Assembly: GCF_022712275.1 (NCBI RefSeq)
Contig: NZ_JALAGU010000002.1
Span: 1 to 64,000 of the forward strand
From: Corynebacterium sp.
GTDB taxonomy: Bacteria; Actinomycetota; Actinomycetes; Mycobacteriales; Mycobacteriaceae
Direction: 5' to 3'
DNA: 64,000 nt
Shown here: piece after piece, positions 25,100 to 34,673 of the stretch
Position numbering within the stretch: the stretch's first letter is position 1
Layout of the letters: the number at the start of each line of letters is the position of its first letter
Made by a program: the position numbers and the translations under genes
The notes under the pieces: generated by a model
Told to the model about the DNA's origin: nothing
Seen by the model: only the letters and a program-made list of their open reading frames with translations
Databases searched by the model: none

Positions 25100-26178
25100 T
25101 CAGTTCACCCGCACTCTCGGGTCGAGGAAGACGACGAGGATGTCGGAGAGCACCGCGCCGAGCGCGGTGGCGACCGCGCCGAAGGCGGCGACGGCGACAG
25201 CTCCGTTGACGTCGTTCCTGGTGATGGTGTCGATCGTGTACTGGCCCATGCCGTTCCAGCCGAAGATCTTCTCCGTCATGATGGCGCCGACGAAGATGCC
25301 GGGGATGGAGATGCCGGGGATGGAGAAGGCGACGTTGGTGGCGACCGGGATCAGTGAGGTCCGCAATGCGTGGCGGCGGATGGCCTTGCCACGACCCGGT
25401 CCCTTGGCCCGGGCGCGGTACGGACGTAGTCGGCGCCGAGGTTGTCGAGCAGCAGACTGCGTTGCAGTATGTGGTAGGTGGCGTAGGTGATGATCACCAG
25501 GGAGATGGTCGGAAGGATCAGGTGCTGTGCCACGTCGACGAGCACGGGGAAGAACCCGTGGACGTCGGTGTTCTTGGATCCGGTGACGTAGAAGATGCGG
25601 TTGCCGGAGGTGTCGTTGATCCACCGACCGACGGTGACCACAGCGACGGTGACCACAACGACGTGGAGGTTCAGGGTGACGATCGAGATGCCCTGCCAGA
25701 CACGGTCACCGACTTTGTACTGGCGGGAGGCGGTGTAGGTGCCGATGGCGACACCGATGACCACTGAGAGGATCGTCGCGAGCAGCAGCAGTTGGGCGGA
25801 CGTCCACATCCGGTATCCGACCTGCTCGTTGGCGGAGTCTCCGATCGGAGAGGTCCCCCAGTCCCAGTGGAGGACCACTCCGGTGATCCAGGACCACCAC
25901 CGCTCCAACAGAGGCTGGCTCGGACTGAGATTCAGCGGGGTGAGAATGTCGTCGATCTGTTCCGGTGTCATCGGAGGGCGTCGACCAACGTAATTCGACC
26001 GTGGATCAAGGAAGGTAGCGGCCAGGAACCAGGCGAGATTCGTCGCGATGACGATCACGCCCAGCCAGGTGGCCACGCTCTTCAGAATATATCTGAGCAG
26101 GTTGTGGGCAGTCTTCCAGGAGAGGCTGGAATGTGGTGGGCCGCGGTCAACGGCCGGTCGACGGTGGTCACCCGTCAT
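25100..26178 (-). pseudogene. dppB permease gene with a 2-nt frameshift
   Basis: DppB/OppB-type permease of about 340 residues, split in two frames. The first part runs from RYILKSVATWLGVIVIATNL to NLGADYVRTA, where the EAA loop begins; the continuation (RAKGPGRGKAIRRHALRTS, then FSIPGI and IFGWNGMGQYTID to the C terminus) is in another frame. Comparison around 25413-25416 suggests a duplicated GC dinucleotide. All membrane helices are otherwise conserved, so the mutation looks recent. Upstream of it (26179-26310) no gene or clear promoter is seen. Confidence 0.85.
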
Positions 26179-26310
26179 TCACACTCCAGCAGATTCAGTG
26201 TGTTCCCTGGAATCTAGCAGCAGATCCACATACTTACACCACCAAACATGTAAATACCCGGCTACCTATTTTTCAGCACTGCTACCCCAGTTCCAGTCAC
26301 TGATTCCGTT

Positions 26311-29112
26311 CTAGAGTTTCTCCATCGGTACTCCGCCGATCAGCATGAGACGGACAGTTCCACTGGCACCGAAGTCGATGGTGGCCGTGGCACGAACCCC
26401 GGATCCGTCGACGGTCTTCACCGTGCCGAGGCCGTATTTGTCGTGGTTGACCCGGTCTCCCACGGCCAGTTCCAGGGGCTTCCCGCCCGACAGCGGGGAG
26501 GTCGGCGCCTTGCGCTTGGGTGCCGGGGAGGACGACTGACGGGAACCGTAGCCGGAGCCGCCGAAGCCGCCGCCGAAACTCGTGCCGTCGGCGTAGCCGC
26601 CGGAGGTCGACGACCCCCAGCCACCACCCCAGGACGGAGTCGGCTCCTCACGGATCCAGTCGATGAGCTCACCGGGGATCTCGTCCAGGAAGCGTGACGG
26701 CGGGTTGTTGGACGGCGTGCCCCAGGACGACCGCGTCATCGCACGCGAGAGGTACAGCCGCTGGCGGGCACGGGTGATGCCGACATAGGCCAGGCGCCGC
26801 TCCTCGGACAGTTCGGTGGGATCCCCGAGCGCACGCTGGTGCGGGAACTGGCCGTCCTCCCACCCGGTGAGGAAGACCACCGGGAACTCCAGTCCCTTGG
26901 CGGTGTGCAGGGTCATCAAGGTGATGAGTTCCTGCTCCTCGCCGGGGATCTGGTCGGCGTCCGCCACCAGGCTGACGCGCTCCAGGAACGCCTGGAGGCT
27001 GCCCGGTGCCGGCTCCCCCTCAGCGAGCACAGCGTCTGCCGCAGCGTCTGCGGCAGTGGCCGCCTCAGAGTCCGCGCCAGACGCAGCGCCACTCTCCTGC
27101 TGCGCTGCGGTACCGCCGGCGGAATCAGGCATGGCCTCATAGGCCGCGAGATTCGCGGCCTCCTGGGAGAACTCGTGACCGACGGAAACCAGCTCATGGA
27201 GGTTGTCGAGCCGGGAACCGTCCTGCGGATCATTCGATTTCTCCAGCTCCGTGGTGTAGCCCGTACGGTCCAGGACGTCACGGATCACCGCGCCCAGATC
27301 AGGGATCTCCAGGGAGGATCCGTCGGAGGCCTCCATGACATGGCCCGGCAGATCCTCACGTAGCCCGTCCATGAGCTCCAGGAACCCGGCGATCGCGTTG
27401 CGTCCCCGCGAGCTCAGCCCCGGCACCTCGCCGGCGGCCGCGGCACGCAGACCACCGGCGAAGCTGAGGTCCATGTTCTCGGCATGCACACTGACCTGGG
27501 AGATCGCCCGGTCACCGATACCACGGCGCGGGGTGTTGATGATCCGGCGCAGTCCCATCGTGTCCTCGGCGTTGTCGAGGACCTTGAGGTAGGCCACCAC
27601 ATCGCGGATCTCCCTGCGCTCGTAGAACCGGGTCCCGCCGACGACCTTGTACGGCAGTCCGGAACGCACGAGCACATCCTCGACCACGCGCGAGGAGTTG
27701 TTCGTCCGGTACATCACCGCGATGTCGCCGTAGGTGGCGTCCCCGTCATCGACAAGCTGGTCGATGGTCTGGGAGATGAACCGTGCCTCGTCATGCTCAT
27801 TGTCGGCGACATAACCGCCGATCAGCGGACCGTCGCCGGAGTCGGTCCACAACTTCTTCTCACGCCTGCCCTGGTTGCGGGCGATGACGGCATTCGCCGC
27901 CGACAGGATGTTCTGGGTGGAGCGGTAGTTCTGCTCCAGCAGGATCGTCTCGGCGTGCGGGTAGTCACGCTCGAACTCCTCGATATTGCGGATCGTCGCG
28001 CCACGGAAGGCGTAGATCGACTGGTCCGCGTCACCGACCACGCACAGTTCACCGGCACCGGGTCCCTCCCCCACCAGCGTGGAGACCAGCACATACTGGG
28101 CGTGGTTGGTGTCCTGGTACTCGTCGACGAGCACATGGCGGAACCGGCGGCGGTAGTGGTCCGCCACCGCCGGGTTGGCCTGCAGCATCCAGACGACCTC
28201 GCCGATGAGATCGTCGAAATCCACGGCATTCGATTCCCGCAGCCGCGCCTGGTAGTCGCGGTAGACCAGGGCGATCTGCTCGCGGTGCCGGTTACCGTCC
28301 TCCTGCGTCTCCTTCAGCGCCTCGGCAGGCCCCTGCAGCTCGTTCTTCCAGTTCGAGATGACGCTGAGCACCGCGCGCGGGGCGAACTCCTTGAGGTCGC
28401 AGTCATGGTCCTTGAGCACCATGGTGATCAGACGCTTCTGGTCGTCCGAGTCGTAGATCGTGAAGTTGGTGTTCAGCCCCTCGATGAGCTGCGCGTTCGC
28501 CCGCAGGATCCGGACACACAGGGAGTGGAAAGTGGACAGCCACATCCGTTCAGCCACTGGGCCGACCAGATCGGTGACGCGCTCGCGCATCTCGGCGGCC
28601 GCCTTGTTGGTGAAGGTGATCGCCAGGATCTGCCAGGGTGCGACACCGTGGGCGAGCAGCCACGCCACCCGCCGGGTGAGCACACTGGTCTTGCCGGAAC
28701 CGGCGCCGGCGACGATGAGCAGCGGAGAACCGTGGTGGACCACAGCAGCACGCTGGGCGGGGTTCAGCCCGGCGAGCAGCTCCTCCTCACGGGCGGCCAA
28801 CCCGTTGCCACCCCCGTTGCGCAGGGACGCCGGAGCGGTCGCACGCTGCGGTACCGGCGCTGCACCCGCATCCCCCGTCGGCATCTCCGGGTACTCCGGC
28901 TCCGGCGGGAGTTCGGGCAGTGGCGCGAGGTGGGCGACCGAGTCGGCGAAGTCCTCGGCGAAGTCGTTGAGCAGGTCACCGGCATCCTTCGGGGGGAGGT
29001 CCTCCTCCGGCGGAGCGTCCCACCCTGCGTTCAGCGCCGCCTCATCCGGAAACGTGTCCTCAGGGAACGGGATCTGCCCGTCGAAGGGGTTGTCGGACAT
29101 GCCCTGGTTCAC
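26311..29112 (-). CDS. pcrA: ATP-dependent DNA helicase PcrA/UvrD1
   Basis: 933-residue superfamily 1A helicase. Walker A is VAGAGSGKTSVL near residue 135, Walker B VDEYQDTNHAQ near 335, GDADQSIYAFRGA follows, and motif VI is VGITRARQRLYLS. The C terminus carries the Tudor-like fold that binds RNA polymerase (DRVNHDKYGLGTVKTVDG). An extended acidic N terminus of about 90 residues precedes the helicase. The GTG at 29112 has GAGGAG 9 nt upstream; an ATG four codons later is possible. It works in nucleotide excision repair and clearing of stalled complexes. A Gly/Ser-rich linker lies near residue 830. Confidence 0.95.
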   Translation of the reverse strand: MNQGMSDNPFDGQIPFPEDTFPDEAALNAGWDAPPEEDLPPKDAGDLLNDFAEDFADSVAHLAPLPELPPEPEYPEMPTGDAGAAPVPQRATAPASLRNGGGNGLAAREEELLAGLNPAQRAAVVHHGSPLLIVAGAGSGKTSVLTRRVAWLLAHGVAPWQILAITFTNKAAAEMRERVTDLVGPVAERMWLSTFHSLCVRILRANAQLIEGLNTNFTIYDSDDQKRLITMVLKDHDCDLKEFAPRAVLSVISNWKNELQGPAEALKETQEDGNRHREQIALVYRDYQARLRESNAVDFDDLIGEVVWMLQANPAVADHYRRRFRHVLVDEYQDTNHAQYVLVSTLVGEGPGAGELCVVGDADQSIYAFRGATIRNIEEFERDYPHAETILLEQNYRSTQNILSAANAVIARNQGRREKKLWTDSGDGPLIGGYVADNEHDEARFISQTIDQLVDDGDATYGDIAVMYRTNNSSRVVEDVLVRSGLPYKVVGGTRFYERREIRDVVAYLKVLDNAEDTMGLRRIINTPRRGIGDRAISQVSVHAENMDLSFAGGLRAAAAGEVPGLSSRGRNAIAGFLELMDGLREDLPGHVMEASDGSSLEIPDLGAVIRDVLDRTGYTTELEKSNDPQDGSRLDNLHELVSVGHEFSQEAANLAAYEAMPDSAGGTAAQQESGAASGADSEAATAADAAADAVLAEGEPAPGSLQAFLERVSLVADADQIPGEEQELITLMTLHTAKGLEFPVVFLTGWEDGQFPHQRALGDPTELSEERRLAYVGITRARQRLYLSRAMTRSSWGTPSNNPPSRFLDEIPGELIDWIREEPTPSWGGGWGSSTSGGYADGTSFGGGFGGSGYGSRQSSSPAPKRKAPTSPLSGGKPLELAVGDRVNHDKYGLGTVKTVDGSGVRATATIDFGASGTVRLMLIGGVPMEKL

Positions 29113-29201
29113 TGTGCGGCGCTCCTCGTCAGCTGTATTTCACGGCCCTGTGTTCGGGTCTTGTCCACCCTACAACCCACGCGGACGTAGAATTACCGAC
29201 C

Positions 29202-29537
29202 ATGAGCGAACCTTCGAAGGGGCCGGAGAATGAGGTCGTGAACTCCGCCGCGGAATCGACACTGAGCAGCGGTACCGATGATCCCCTGTCGGACGCCGAG
29301 ATCCAGGCCTACCGCCTGGAGATCAATGAACTGGACCGCGCGATCATCGAGGCGGCGGCACGCCGCTCCGAGGTCTCCCGCATCATCGGGAAGACGCGCA
29401 AGGCGTCCGGCGGGACGAAGCTGGTCTACGCGCGCGAGACCGCGATCCTCAACGAGTACCGGGACGCCCTGGGGCAGGAGGGCGTGGCCATCGCCAACGC
29501 CCTGCTGCAGCTCGGCCGGGGCCGGCTGGGACAGTAA
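29202..29537 (+). CDS. Chorismate mutase (AroQ type)
   Basis: 111-residue protein; the C-terminal 80 residues are the all-helical AroQ fold (INELDRAIIEAAARRSEVSR, IIGKTRK, and YARETAILNEYRD), with Arg and Lys residues that bind chorismate. It converts chorismate to prephenate for Phe/Tyr synthesis. A 30-residue acidic, Ser-rich leader precedes the fold. TAGAAT lies 8 nt before the ATG, with no ribosome site, so it is probably leaderless. Divergent from pcrA, exactly as Rv0948c/Rv0949 in mycobacteria. The small AroQ-delta type usually needs DAHP synthase as partner for full activity. Confidence 0.92.
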   Translation: MSEPSKGPENEVVNSAAESTLSSGTDDPLSDAEIQAYRLEINELDRAIIEAAARRSEVSRIIGKTRKASGGTKLVYARETAILNEYRDALGQEGVAIANALLQLGRGRLGQ

Positions 29538-29574
29538 CCCCCTCCCGCCCCACCGGTCCGGGGATCAGGACTGG

Positions 29575-30435
29575 TCAGGCCAGGCGGAATCCGGCGCCGA
29601 CACCACCGGCGGCGTCCATCTCCGCGGCGATCGAGTCCCAGGTGGCGACGAACACGGGGGAATGCGCCGGGCCCTGCAGCGGGGTGACACAGGCCGGCAG
29701 GGAGGACAGGCCGCCACTGAGGACGCCGATCAGGCGGTTGCCCGCGTAGACCGGGGCGCCGGAGTCCCCGTGGGCAGCGCAGAGGTGGGTGGCGAGATCG
29801 TCGCCGACCTGCATCACGGCGGGGCCGCAGCTGGTGCCGGTGGTGATGCCGGTCTTGCACACGGTGGCGGGGGCCTCGCCACCGAGCGAGGAGATCGAAG
29901 CGTTGTTGTAGGTGTCCGTCACCTGTGCATTCCCATTGAGCAGGATGATGCCGTTGTCCTGCGCACCACCGCGTACATAGGTGCCGATGAGGGTGCCGTC
30001 GGGGTCGTCACCGGAACGGACCTCGTCACCGGCGACACCGCAGTGGCCGGCGGTGATCGCCACGGCATTGCCGGCGGCGTCGTAGCCGGCGACAGCAGCG
30101 GTACACAGGGACTCCCCGACAACCAGCGGGGTCGAGGGGCCGACGAGGACTGACGGACGGATGGACTCCGCCTCATCGGGGACGCCGGGTGAGGTGAAGT
30201 AGGCGCCGGGCACCCGGTGGGGGCCGGGCTCACCGGTGACGGTGAGGAAGGCGTCCACCGGGTCGACGGTCTGGGCGCCGGCGGTGGCCGGGGAGGCACC
30301 GACCATGCCCGCAGCCAGAAGTGCGGCGGCACCGACGGCGGCGGCGCGACGTCCTGACGGACGGGCGGAAAACAGGGAGGACCGCAGAGCGGTGAGGGCA
30401 GTGAGGGCACGGGAGGGGCGGAAGTGACGCGGCAT
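29575..30435 (-). CDS. Secreted S1 serine protease (trypsin-like)
   Basis: 286-residue exported protease. The N terminus has several Arg, a GRR pair at 28-30 and a hydrophobic Ala/Leu stretch to about residue 55 ending in Ala residues, so a Sec or possibly Tat signal. The catalytic triad reads H131 (ITAGHC), D160 (QDNGIILL) and S225 (GDSGAP). Cysteines pair plausibly around H131 and S225. It resembles chymotrypsin-like proteases of actinobacteria that act outside the cell. It is convergent with the chorismate mutase gene (37-nt gap) and divergent from fruR. Confidence 0.88.
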   Translation of the reverse strand: MPRHFRPSRALTALTALRSSLFSARPSGRRAAAVGAAALLAAGMVGASPATAGAQTVDPVDAFLTVTGEPGPHRVPGAYFTSPGVPDEAESIRPSVLVGPSTPLVVGESLCTAAVAGYDAAGNAVAITAGHCGVAGDEVRSGDDPDGTLIGTYVRGGAQDNGIILLNGNAQVTDTYNNASISSLGGEAPATVCKTGITTGTSCGPAVMQVGDDLATHLCAAHGDSGAPVYAGNRLIGVLSGGLSSLPACVTPLQGPAHSPVFVATWDSIAAEMDAAGGVGAGFRLA

Positions 30436-30519
30436 GCCCCCAAACTACAGGCGTTGTCATTACTTACCCCCTGCCCTCTGTCTATCGGGGTCCGCACACC
30501 ACCCCCGAATGGGCAGACC

Positions 30520-30549
30520 ATGACCGTTCGTGACTGTTCATGACCATTT
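30520..30549. promoter_or_regulatory. Three 10-bp direct repeats between protease and fruR
   Basis: Three units, ATGACCGTTC (30520), GTGACTGTTC (30530) and ATGACCATTT (30540), lie head to tail on one helical face, 25 nt upstream of the -35 box of the fru promoter. The pattern RTGACYRTTY fits a cooperative regulator site. It could serve the fru operon or the divergent protease gene. Confidence 0.5.
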
Positions 30550-30574
30550 TCCCCTAATTACAGGCAAATGATCC

Positions 30575-30603
30575 TTGACTAACCACACAATCCCACAGAT
30601 AAT
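30575..30603 (+). promoter_or_regulatory. Promoter of the fruRKA operon
   Basis: TTGACT (30575-30580) and GATAAT (30598-30603) are 17 nt apart, a near-consensus sigma-70 promoter, with a predicted start near 30610 and a 60-nt leader to fruR. A small GAGA/TCTC inverted repeat lies just after the start site. Confidence 0.75.
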
Positions 30604-30669
30604 CACCCCTGAGAGCTTTCTCTTACGGAAGCACTCGTCAACCCCCGAGCAGAATGGAGGTCACGCCCG

Positions 30670-31470
30670 GTGTACGCGACACTTCGACAGGACATCATCG
30701 CCGAGGAGATCAACTCCCACGGCGCCATGACCGTCGCCGAACTCGCCGAGAAGCACGGGGTCTCCGCCGAAACCGTCCGCCGCGACCTCGACGTCCTGGA
30801 GAAGTCCCGGCGCGTCTCCCGGGTCCACGGCGGCGCCGTGCCCTGGCTGCAGGGACAGCGCCATACCGGTGGCCCGGGGAGCGGGGGCAGCAGCGGGACC
30901 GAGACCGCCGTCACCGAGCGGCAGAGTTCGGCACGGGAGGCCAAGGAGCGGATCGCCACCGCGGCGGCGGAGCTCCTGCCGGAGACCGGCTCCGTGATCG
31001 TGGACGCCGGCACCACCACCGTGCTGCTGGCTGACCCGATCCTCGCCCACCCGGACCTCGCTGTGGTGACGAACTCCCTGATGCTCGCCCACCGGCTCTC
31101 CGCGGCGGATCACCGTCTGCTGCGGATGGTCGGTGGCCGGGTCAGGGGTGTCACCCAGGCAGTTGTCGGGGCGGACGCCGTCGCGGACTTCGAACGGCTG
31201 CGCGCCGATGTCGCCTTCCTCGGAGCCAACGGCGTGACCGCCGGATTCGGCCTGTCCACCCCCGATCCGTCGGAGGGGCAGACGAAGACCGCGATGGCCC
31301 GCTCGGCGCGTCGTCGCATCGCCCTGGTGGACGCCACCAAGCTCGGCGAGGAGCTGCTCTATTCCTTCGCCCGTCCCTCGGACATCGACATCCTCATCAC
31401 CGACGCCCCGGAGGACCACCCGGTCGTCCGGGAACTCACTACCCACGGATTGGACGTGATCCACGCGTGA
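30670..31470 (+). CDS. fruR: DeoR-family fructose operon regulator
   Basis: 266-residue DeoR/GlpR-type repressor. The N-terminal winged helix is clear (MTVAELAEKHGVSAETVRRDL), and the C-terminal sugar-phosphate sensor has the family's VDAGTTTVLLA and VVTNSLMLA signatures. A Gly/Ser-rich linker joins them near residue 80. The GTG at 30670 is about 10 nt after GGAGG. Its stop overlaps the fruK start by 4 nt (GTGA), so repressor and pathway are co-expressed, with fructose-1-phosphate as the likely inducer. Confidence 0.9.
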   Translation: MYATLRQDIIAEEINSHGAMTVAELAEKHGVSAETVRRDLDVLEKSRRVSRVHGGAVPWLQGQRHTGGPGSGGSSGTETAVTERQSSAREAKERIATAAAELLPETGSVIVDAGTTTVLLADPILAHPDLAVVTNSLMLAHRLSAADHRLLRMVGGRVRGVTQAVVGADAVADFERLRADVAFLGANGVTAGFGLSTPDPSEGQTKTAMARSARRRIALVDATKLGEELLYSFARPSDIDILITDAPEDHPVVRELTTHGLDVIHA

Positions 31471-32444
31471 TCATCACCGTCACCCCGAACCCCAGTATCG
31501 ACCGCACCCAGGTCCTCGCCGACCCCCTGGGTGTGGGAGTGGTGAACCGGGTCATCTCCGGCACCGACCAGGCCGGCGGAAAAGGCGTCAACGTCGCCAC
31601 TGTGCTGCACGCCGCCGGTGAGGAGGTCACATCGGTGGTCCCGACCCCGGACGTCGGCCCGTTCGCCGAGCTTGTCGGCGAGAGCCAGGTTCCCACGACA
31701 TTCATGGAGTACGGCGTCCCGGCGCGGACGAACCTCACCCTCGTCGACGCCGACGGGGTGACCACGAAGATCAACGAGCCGGGACCGTACAGCAACGGCA
31801 ACGCCCTGGCTACCACGGTCGGTCGACTCCTCGACGGGGCCTCCTGGCTGGTGCTCGCCGGATCGCTGCCGCCGGGTTACCCCGACAACTGGTACGCCAC
31901 GGTCACCGCCGAGGCGCACCGGAACGGGGTGCAGGTCGCCGTGGACACCTCCGGGGCCCCGCTGACCGAACTGGTCCTCGCGGGCGCCTCGATCGCCGGT
32001 TCCACCCCGGACCTCATCAAACCGAACACCTTCGAACTCGCCGAGATCCTCGGTCTCGATCCCACCGACGCAGAAACCATGGAGGACGCCGCGGGCCGCG
32101 GCGAGCTCGATGAGGTGGCGGACGCAGCCTCGCAGCTGGTGGACCGTGGTTTCGCCGCGGTCCTGGTGAGTCTGGGTGCCGCCGGCGCCCTGCTCGCCAC
32201 CGCTGAGGGGAACTGGTTCTGCCCCAGCCCGAAGGTGGAGGTCGTCTCCACCGTCGGCGCCGGTGACTCGACCCTGGCCGGTTACGTCCTCGGCAACGCC
32301 CGCGGGCTTGCCCCGGCTGACTGCCTCGCTCTCGCCGTCGCCCACGGATCCGCCGCGGTGACCCTGCCCGGCACGACTCTCCCGATCCCCGAAGACCTAC
32401 CCCACGACCTGCCGACACCCCGGCAGACTAGGAGAGCATCATGA
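31467..32444 (+). CDS. fruK: 1-phosphofructokinase
   Basis: 325-residue PfkB-family kinase that converts fructose-1-phosphate to fructose-1,6-bisphosphate. Signatures are the N-terminal TPNPSIDRTQ, the AGGKGVNVA motif, LAGSLPPG, and the C-terminal anion hole STVGAGDSTLAGY with the catalytic Asp. It starts with GTG, overlapping fruR by 4 nt, and its ATGA overlaps fruA. It completes fructose entry into glycolysis after phosphorylating import by FruA. Confidence 0.95.
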   Translation: MIITVTPNPSIDRTQVLADPLGVGVVNRVISGTDQAGGKGVNVATVLHAAGEEVTSVVPTPDVGPFAELVGESQVPTTFMEYGVPARTNLTLVDADGVTTKINEPGPYSNGNALATTVGRLLDGASWLVLAGSLPPGYPDNWYATVTAEAHRNGVQVAVDTSGAPLTELVLAGASIAGSTPDLIKPNTFELAEILGLDPTDAETMEDAAGRGELDEVADAASQLVDRGFAAVLVSLGAAGALLATAEGNWFCPSPKVEVVSTVGAGDSTLAGYVLGNARGLAPADCLALAVAHGSAAVTLPGTTLPIPEDLPHDLPTPRQTRRAS

Positions 32445-34591
32445 CCACCCCGGAACACAGCGCCGACCGTCCGGTGCTCATCCCCGAGCTCGTCAGCCTG
32501 GACGCGGGCCTGCCAGCCGACAAGGACGTCGTCCTCACGACCCTGGCCGACCTGCAGGTCTCCGCAGGACGCGCCACCGACGCCACCGTGCTGCTCGGTG
32601 ACATCCACGCCCGTGAGGCACAGGCCGCCACCGGTCTGCCCGGCGGCATCGCCATCCCCCACTGCCGCACCACTGCGGTGGACGCCCCGTCCCTCGGCGT
32701 GGCACGACTCTCCGAGCCCACCGACTTCGGCGCCGAGGACGGACCCGCGGACCTGGTGTTCATGATCCTGGCGCCCGCCGGTGCCGGCAAAGAGCACCTG
32801 AAGATCCTCTCGACCCTGGCACGGTCCCTGGTCAAGAAGGACTACGTGGAGGCCCTGCGCTCCGCATCCTCGGAAGAGGAGGTCGTCGCGCTGGTGACGG
32901 AGAAGCTCAACGCGAAGAAAAAGAAGAAGGCCACGGCGGACCCGGAGGCGACTCCGGAAGCTCCGGCCGCTACCACGGCTGCCACCGCAGAGTCCGCACC
33001 GGACGAGGCCCCGCAAGCGGCCCCGGCCAAGAAGGTCACCAAGCTCGTCGGCGTGACCTCCTGCCCCACCGGCATCGCCCACACCTACATGGCCGCCGAC
33101 GCCCTCACGGGTGCGGCCGACAACCGTGACGACGTCGAGATCGTCATCGAGACGCAGGGTTCCTCGGGTACCGGGAAGCTGACGAAGGAGCAGATCGAGG
33201 AGGCGGACGCCGTCATCTTCGCCCACGGTGTCGCCGTCCGCGAAATCGAGCGCTTCGCAGGCAAACCTGTCGTGGACGTCCCGGTGAAGAAGGGCATTTC
33301 CGAGCCGGAGGAACTGATCAACCGTGCCATCGAAGCGTCCACCGCAGAGAACCCCCGGCGCGTCGCGGCATCCGGCGGTGGAGAATCCGGCGGTGACGAC
33401 GAGGACGAGGGCAACCTCGGCTGGGGCTCACGCATCCAACAGGCCGTGATGACCGGTGTCTCCTACATGGTGCCTTTCGTCGCCGCCGGTGGTCTGCTCA
33501 TGGCCCTCGGCTTCCTCATCGGCGGGTACAACGTCTCCAATGTCTGGGAGACGGCCGTCAAGGACTTCTCGCTGTGGAACCTGCCTGACCACCTCGACTA
33601 CATGATGGACGGCAGCGAGGAGACGTTCAGCTCCGACCGCTCCGGCCTGCTGCTCTACCTCGGAGCCGTCTTCTTCGGTGGCGGTACGACCGCGATGAGC
33701 TTCCTGGTGCCCGCACTGTCCGGATACACCGCCTACGCGCTGGCGGGACGCCCCGGCATCGTCCCGGGCTTCGTCGGTGGCGCGATCTCGCTGACCGTCG
33801 GCGCCGGCTTCATCGGTGGACTGATCACCGGTATCATCGCCGGCCTCGCCGCCATGTGGATCCAGTCCTACAAGGTGCCGCGCTGGCTGGCATCCATGAT
33901 GCCGGTGGTCATCATCCCGCTGGTCGCCACGCTCATCACCGCAGCGTCGATGTTCCTCGTGCTCGGCCGCCCGCTTGCCGCGATCATGGACGGCCTGCAG
34001 AACTGGCTGACCGACATGTCCGACAGCTCCGCCTGGCTGCTGGGCATCATCCTCGGCCTGATGATGTGCTTCGACCTCGGTGGCCCGGTGAACAAGGCCG
34101 CCTACCTCTTCGCCACCGCCGGGCTGTCCACCGGTGACGACGCCGCGCTGAAGGTCATGGCCGCGGTCATCGCCGCTGGTATGGTCCCGCCACTGGCCCT
34201 GGCGCTGGCGACGACGGTGCGTCCGAAGCTGTGGACCAAGGACGAGAAGGAGAACGGCAAGGCGTCCTGGCTGCTCGGTGCGTCCTTCATCTCCGAGGGT
34301 GCGATCCCGTTCGCCGCGGCGGACCCGCTGCGCATCATCCCATCGATGATGGTCGGTGGCGCCGTGACCGGTGCGATCTCCATGCAGCTCGGCGCGATGA
34401 GCCGCGCCCCGCACGGTGGTTTCTGGGTCGCCCCGCTGATGGACAACGCCTGGGGCTTCGTCCTGGCCGTGGTGGTCGGCACGCTCGTTTCCGCGGTAAC
34501 GGTGATCATCGTCAAGCAGGTGACCGGGAAGAAGGACGCCGCTGCTGCGTCCGACTCGATGCAAGAGGCTGCCGCCCCCGCTACCGCGTGA
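32441..34591 (+). CDS. fruA: Fructose-specific PTS enzyme IIABC
   Basis: 716-residue fused PTS permease. EIIA domain at about 10-155 with phospho-His H74 (AIPHCRT); a Lys/Ala-rich linker; EIIB-fru at about 200-295 with phospho-Cys C208 (VTSCPTGIAHTYMAA); and EIIC with eight or so membrane helices from 325, including DLGGPVNKAAYLF. It imports fructose as fructose-1-phosphate. The HPr gene that follows in several corynebacteria is not found here. A terminator hairpin lies 16 nt past the stop. Confidence 0.95.
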   Translation: MTTPEHSADRPVLIPELVSLDAGLPADKDVVLTTLADLQVSAGRATDATVLLGDIHAREAQAATGLPGGIAIPHCRTTAVDAPSLGVARLSEPTDFGAEDGPADLVFMILAPAGAGKEHLKILSTLARSLVKKDYVEALRSASSEEEVVALVTEKLNAKKKKKATADPEATPEAPAATTAATAESAPDEAPQAAPAKKVTKLVGVTSCPTGIAHTYMAADALTGAADNRDDVEIVIETQGSSGTGKLTKEQIEEADAVIFAHGVAVREIERFAGKPVVDVPVKKGISEPEELINRAIEASTAENPRRVAASGGGESGGDDEDEGNLGWGSRIQQAVMTGVSYMVPFVAAGGLLMALGFLIGGYNVSNVWETAVKDFSLWNLPDHLDYMMDGSEETFSSDRSGLLLYLGAVFFGGGTTAMSFLVPALSGYTAYALAGRPGIVPGFVGGAISLTVGAGFIGGLITGIIAGLAAMWIQSYKVPRWLASMMPVVIIPLVATLITAASMFLVLGRPLAAIMDGLQNWLTDMSDSSAWLLGIILGLMMCFDLGGPVNKAAYLFATAGLSTGDDAALKVMAAVIAAGMVPPLALALATTVRPKLWTKDEKENGKASWLLGASFISEGAIPFAAADPLRIIPSMMVGGAVTGAISMQLGAMSRAPHGGFWVAPLMDNAWGFVLAVVVGTLVSAVTVIIVKQVTGKKDAAAASDSMQEAAAPATA

Positions 34592-34607
34592 CACCCGACC
34601 CACCCCG

Positions 34608-34639
34608 ATGACACCCCTGGACATCTCCAGGAGTGTCAT
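34608..34639 (+). terminator. Terminator of the fru operon
   Basis: ATGACACCCCTGGA (34608-34621) pairs with TCCAGGAGTGTCAT (34626-34639): 14 bp with one mismatch and a CATC loop. It is followed by TATCGTT, a short T-rich run. It separates the fru operon from the lipoprotein gene. Confidence 0.75.
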
Positions 34640-34673
34640 TATCGTTGAGGGGTGAACAGGAGGTGCATCCGCC

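Noticed and set aside
32441..34673. HPr gene as part of the fru operon
   Set aside because: A strong terminator follows fruA at 34608-34639 and the next gene is a lipoprotein; no HPr-like sequence is present in the window.
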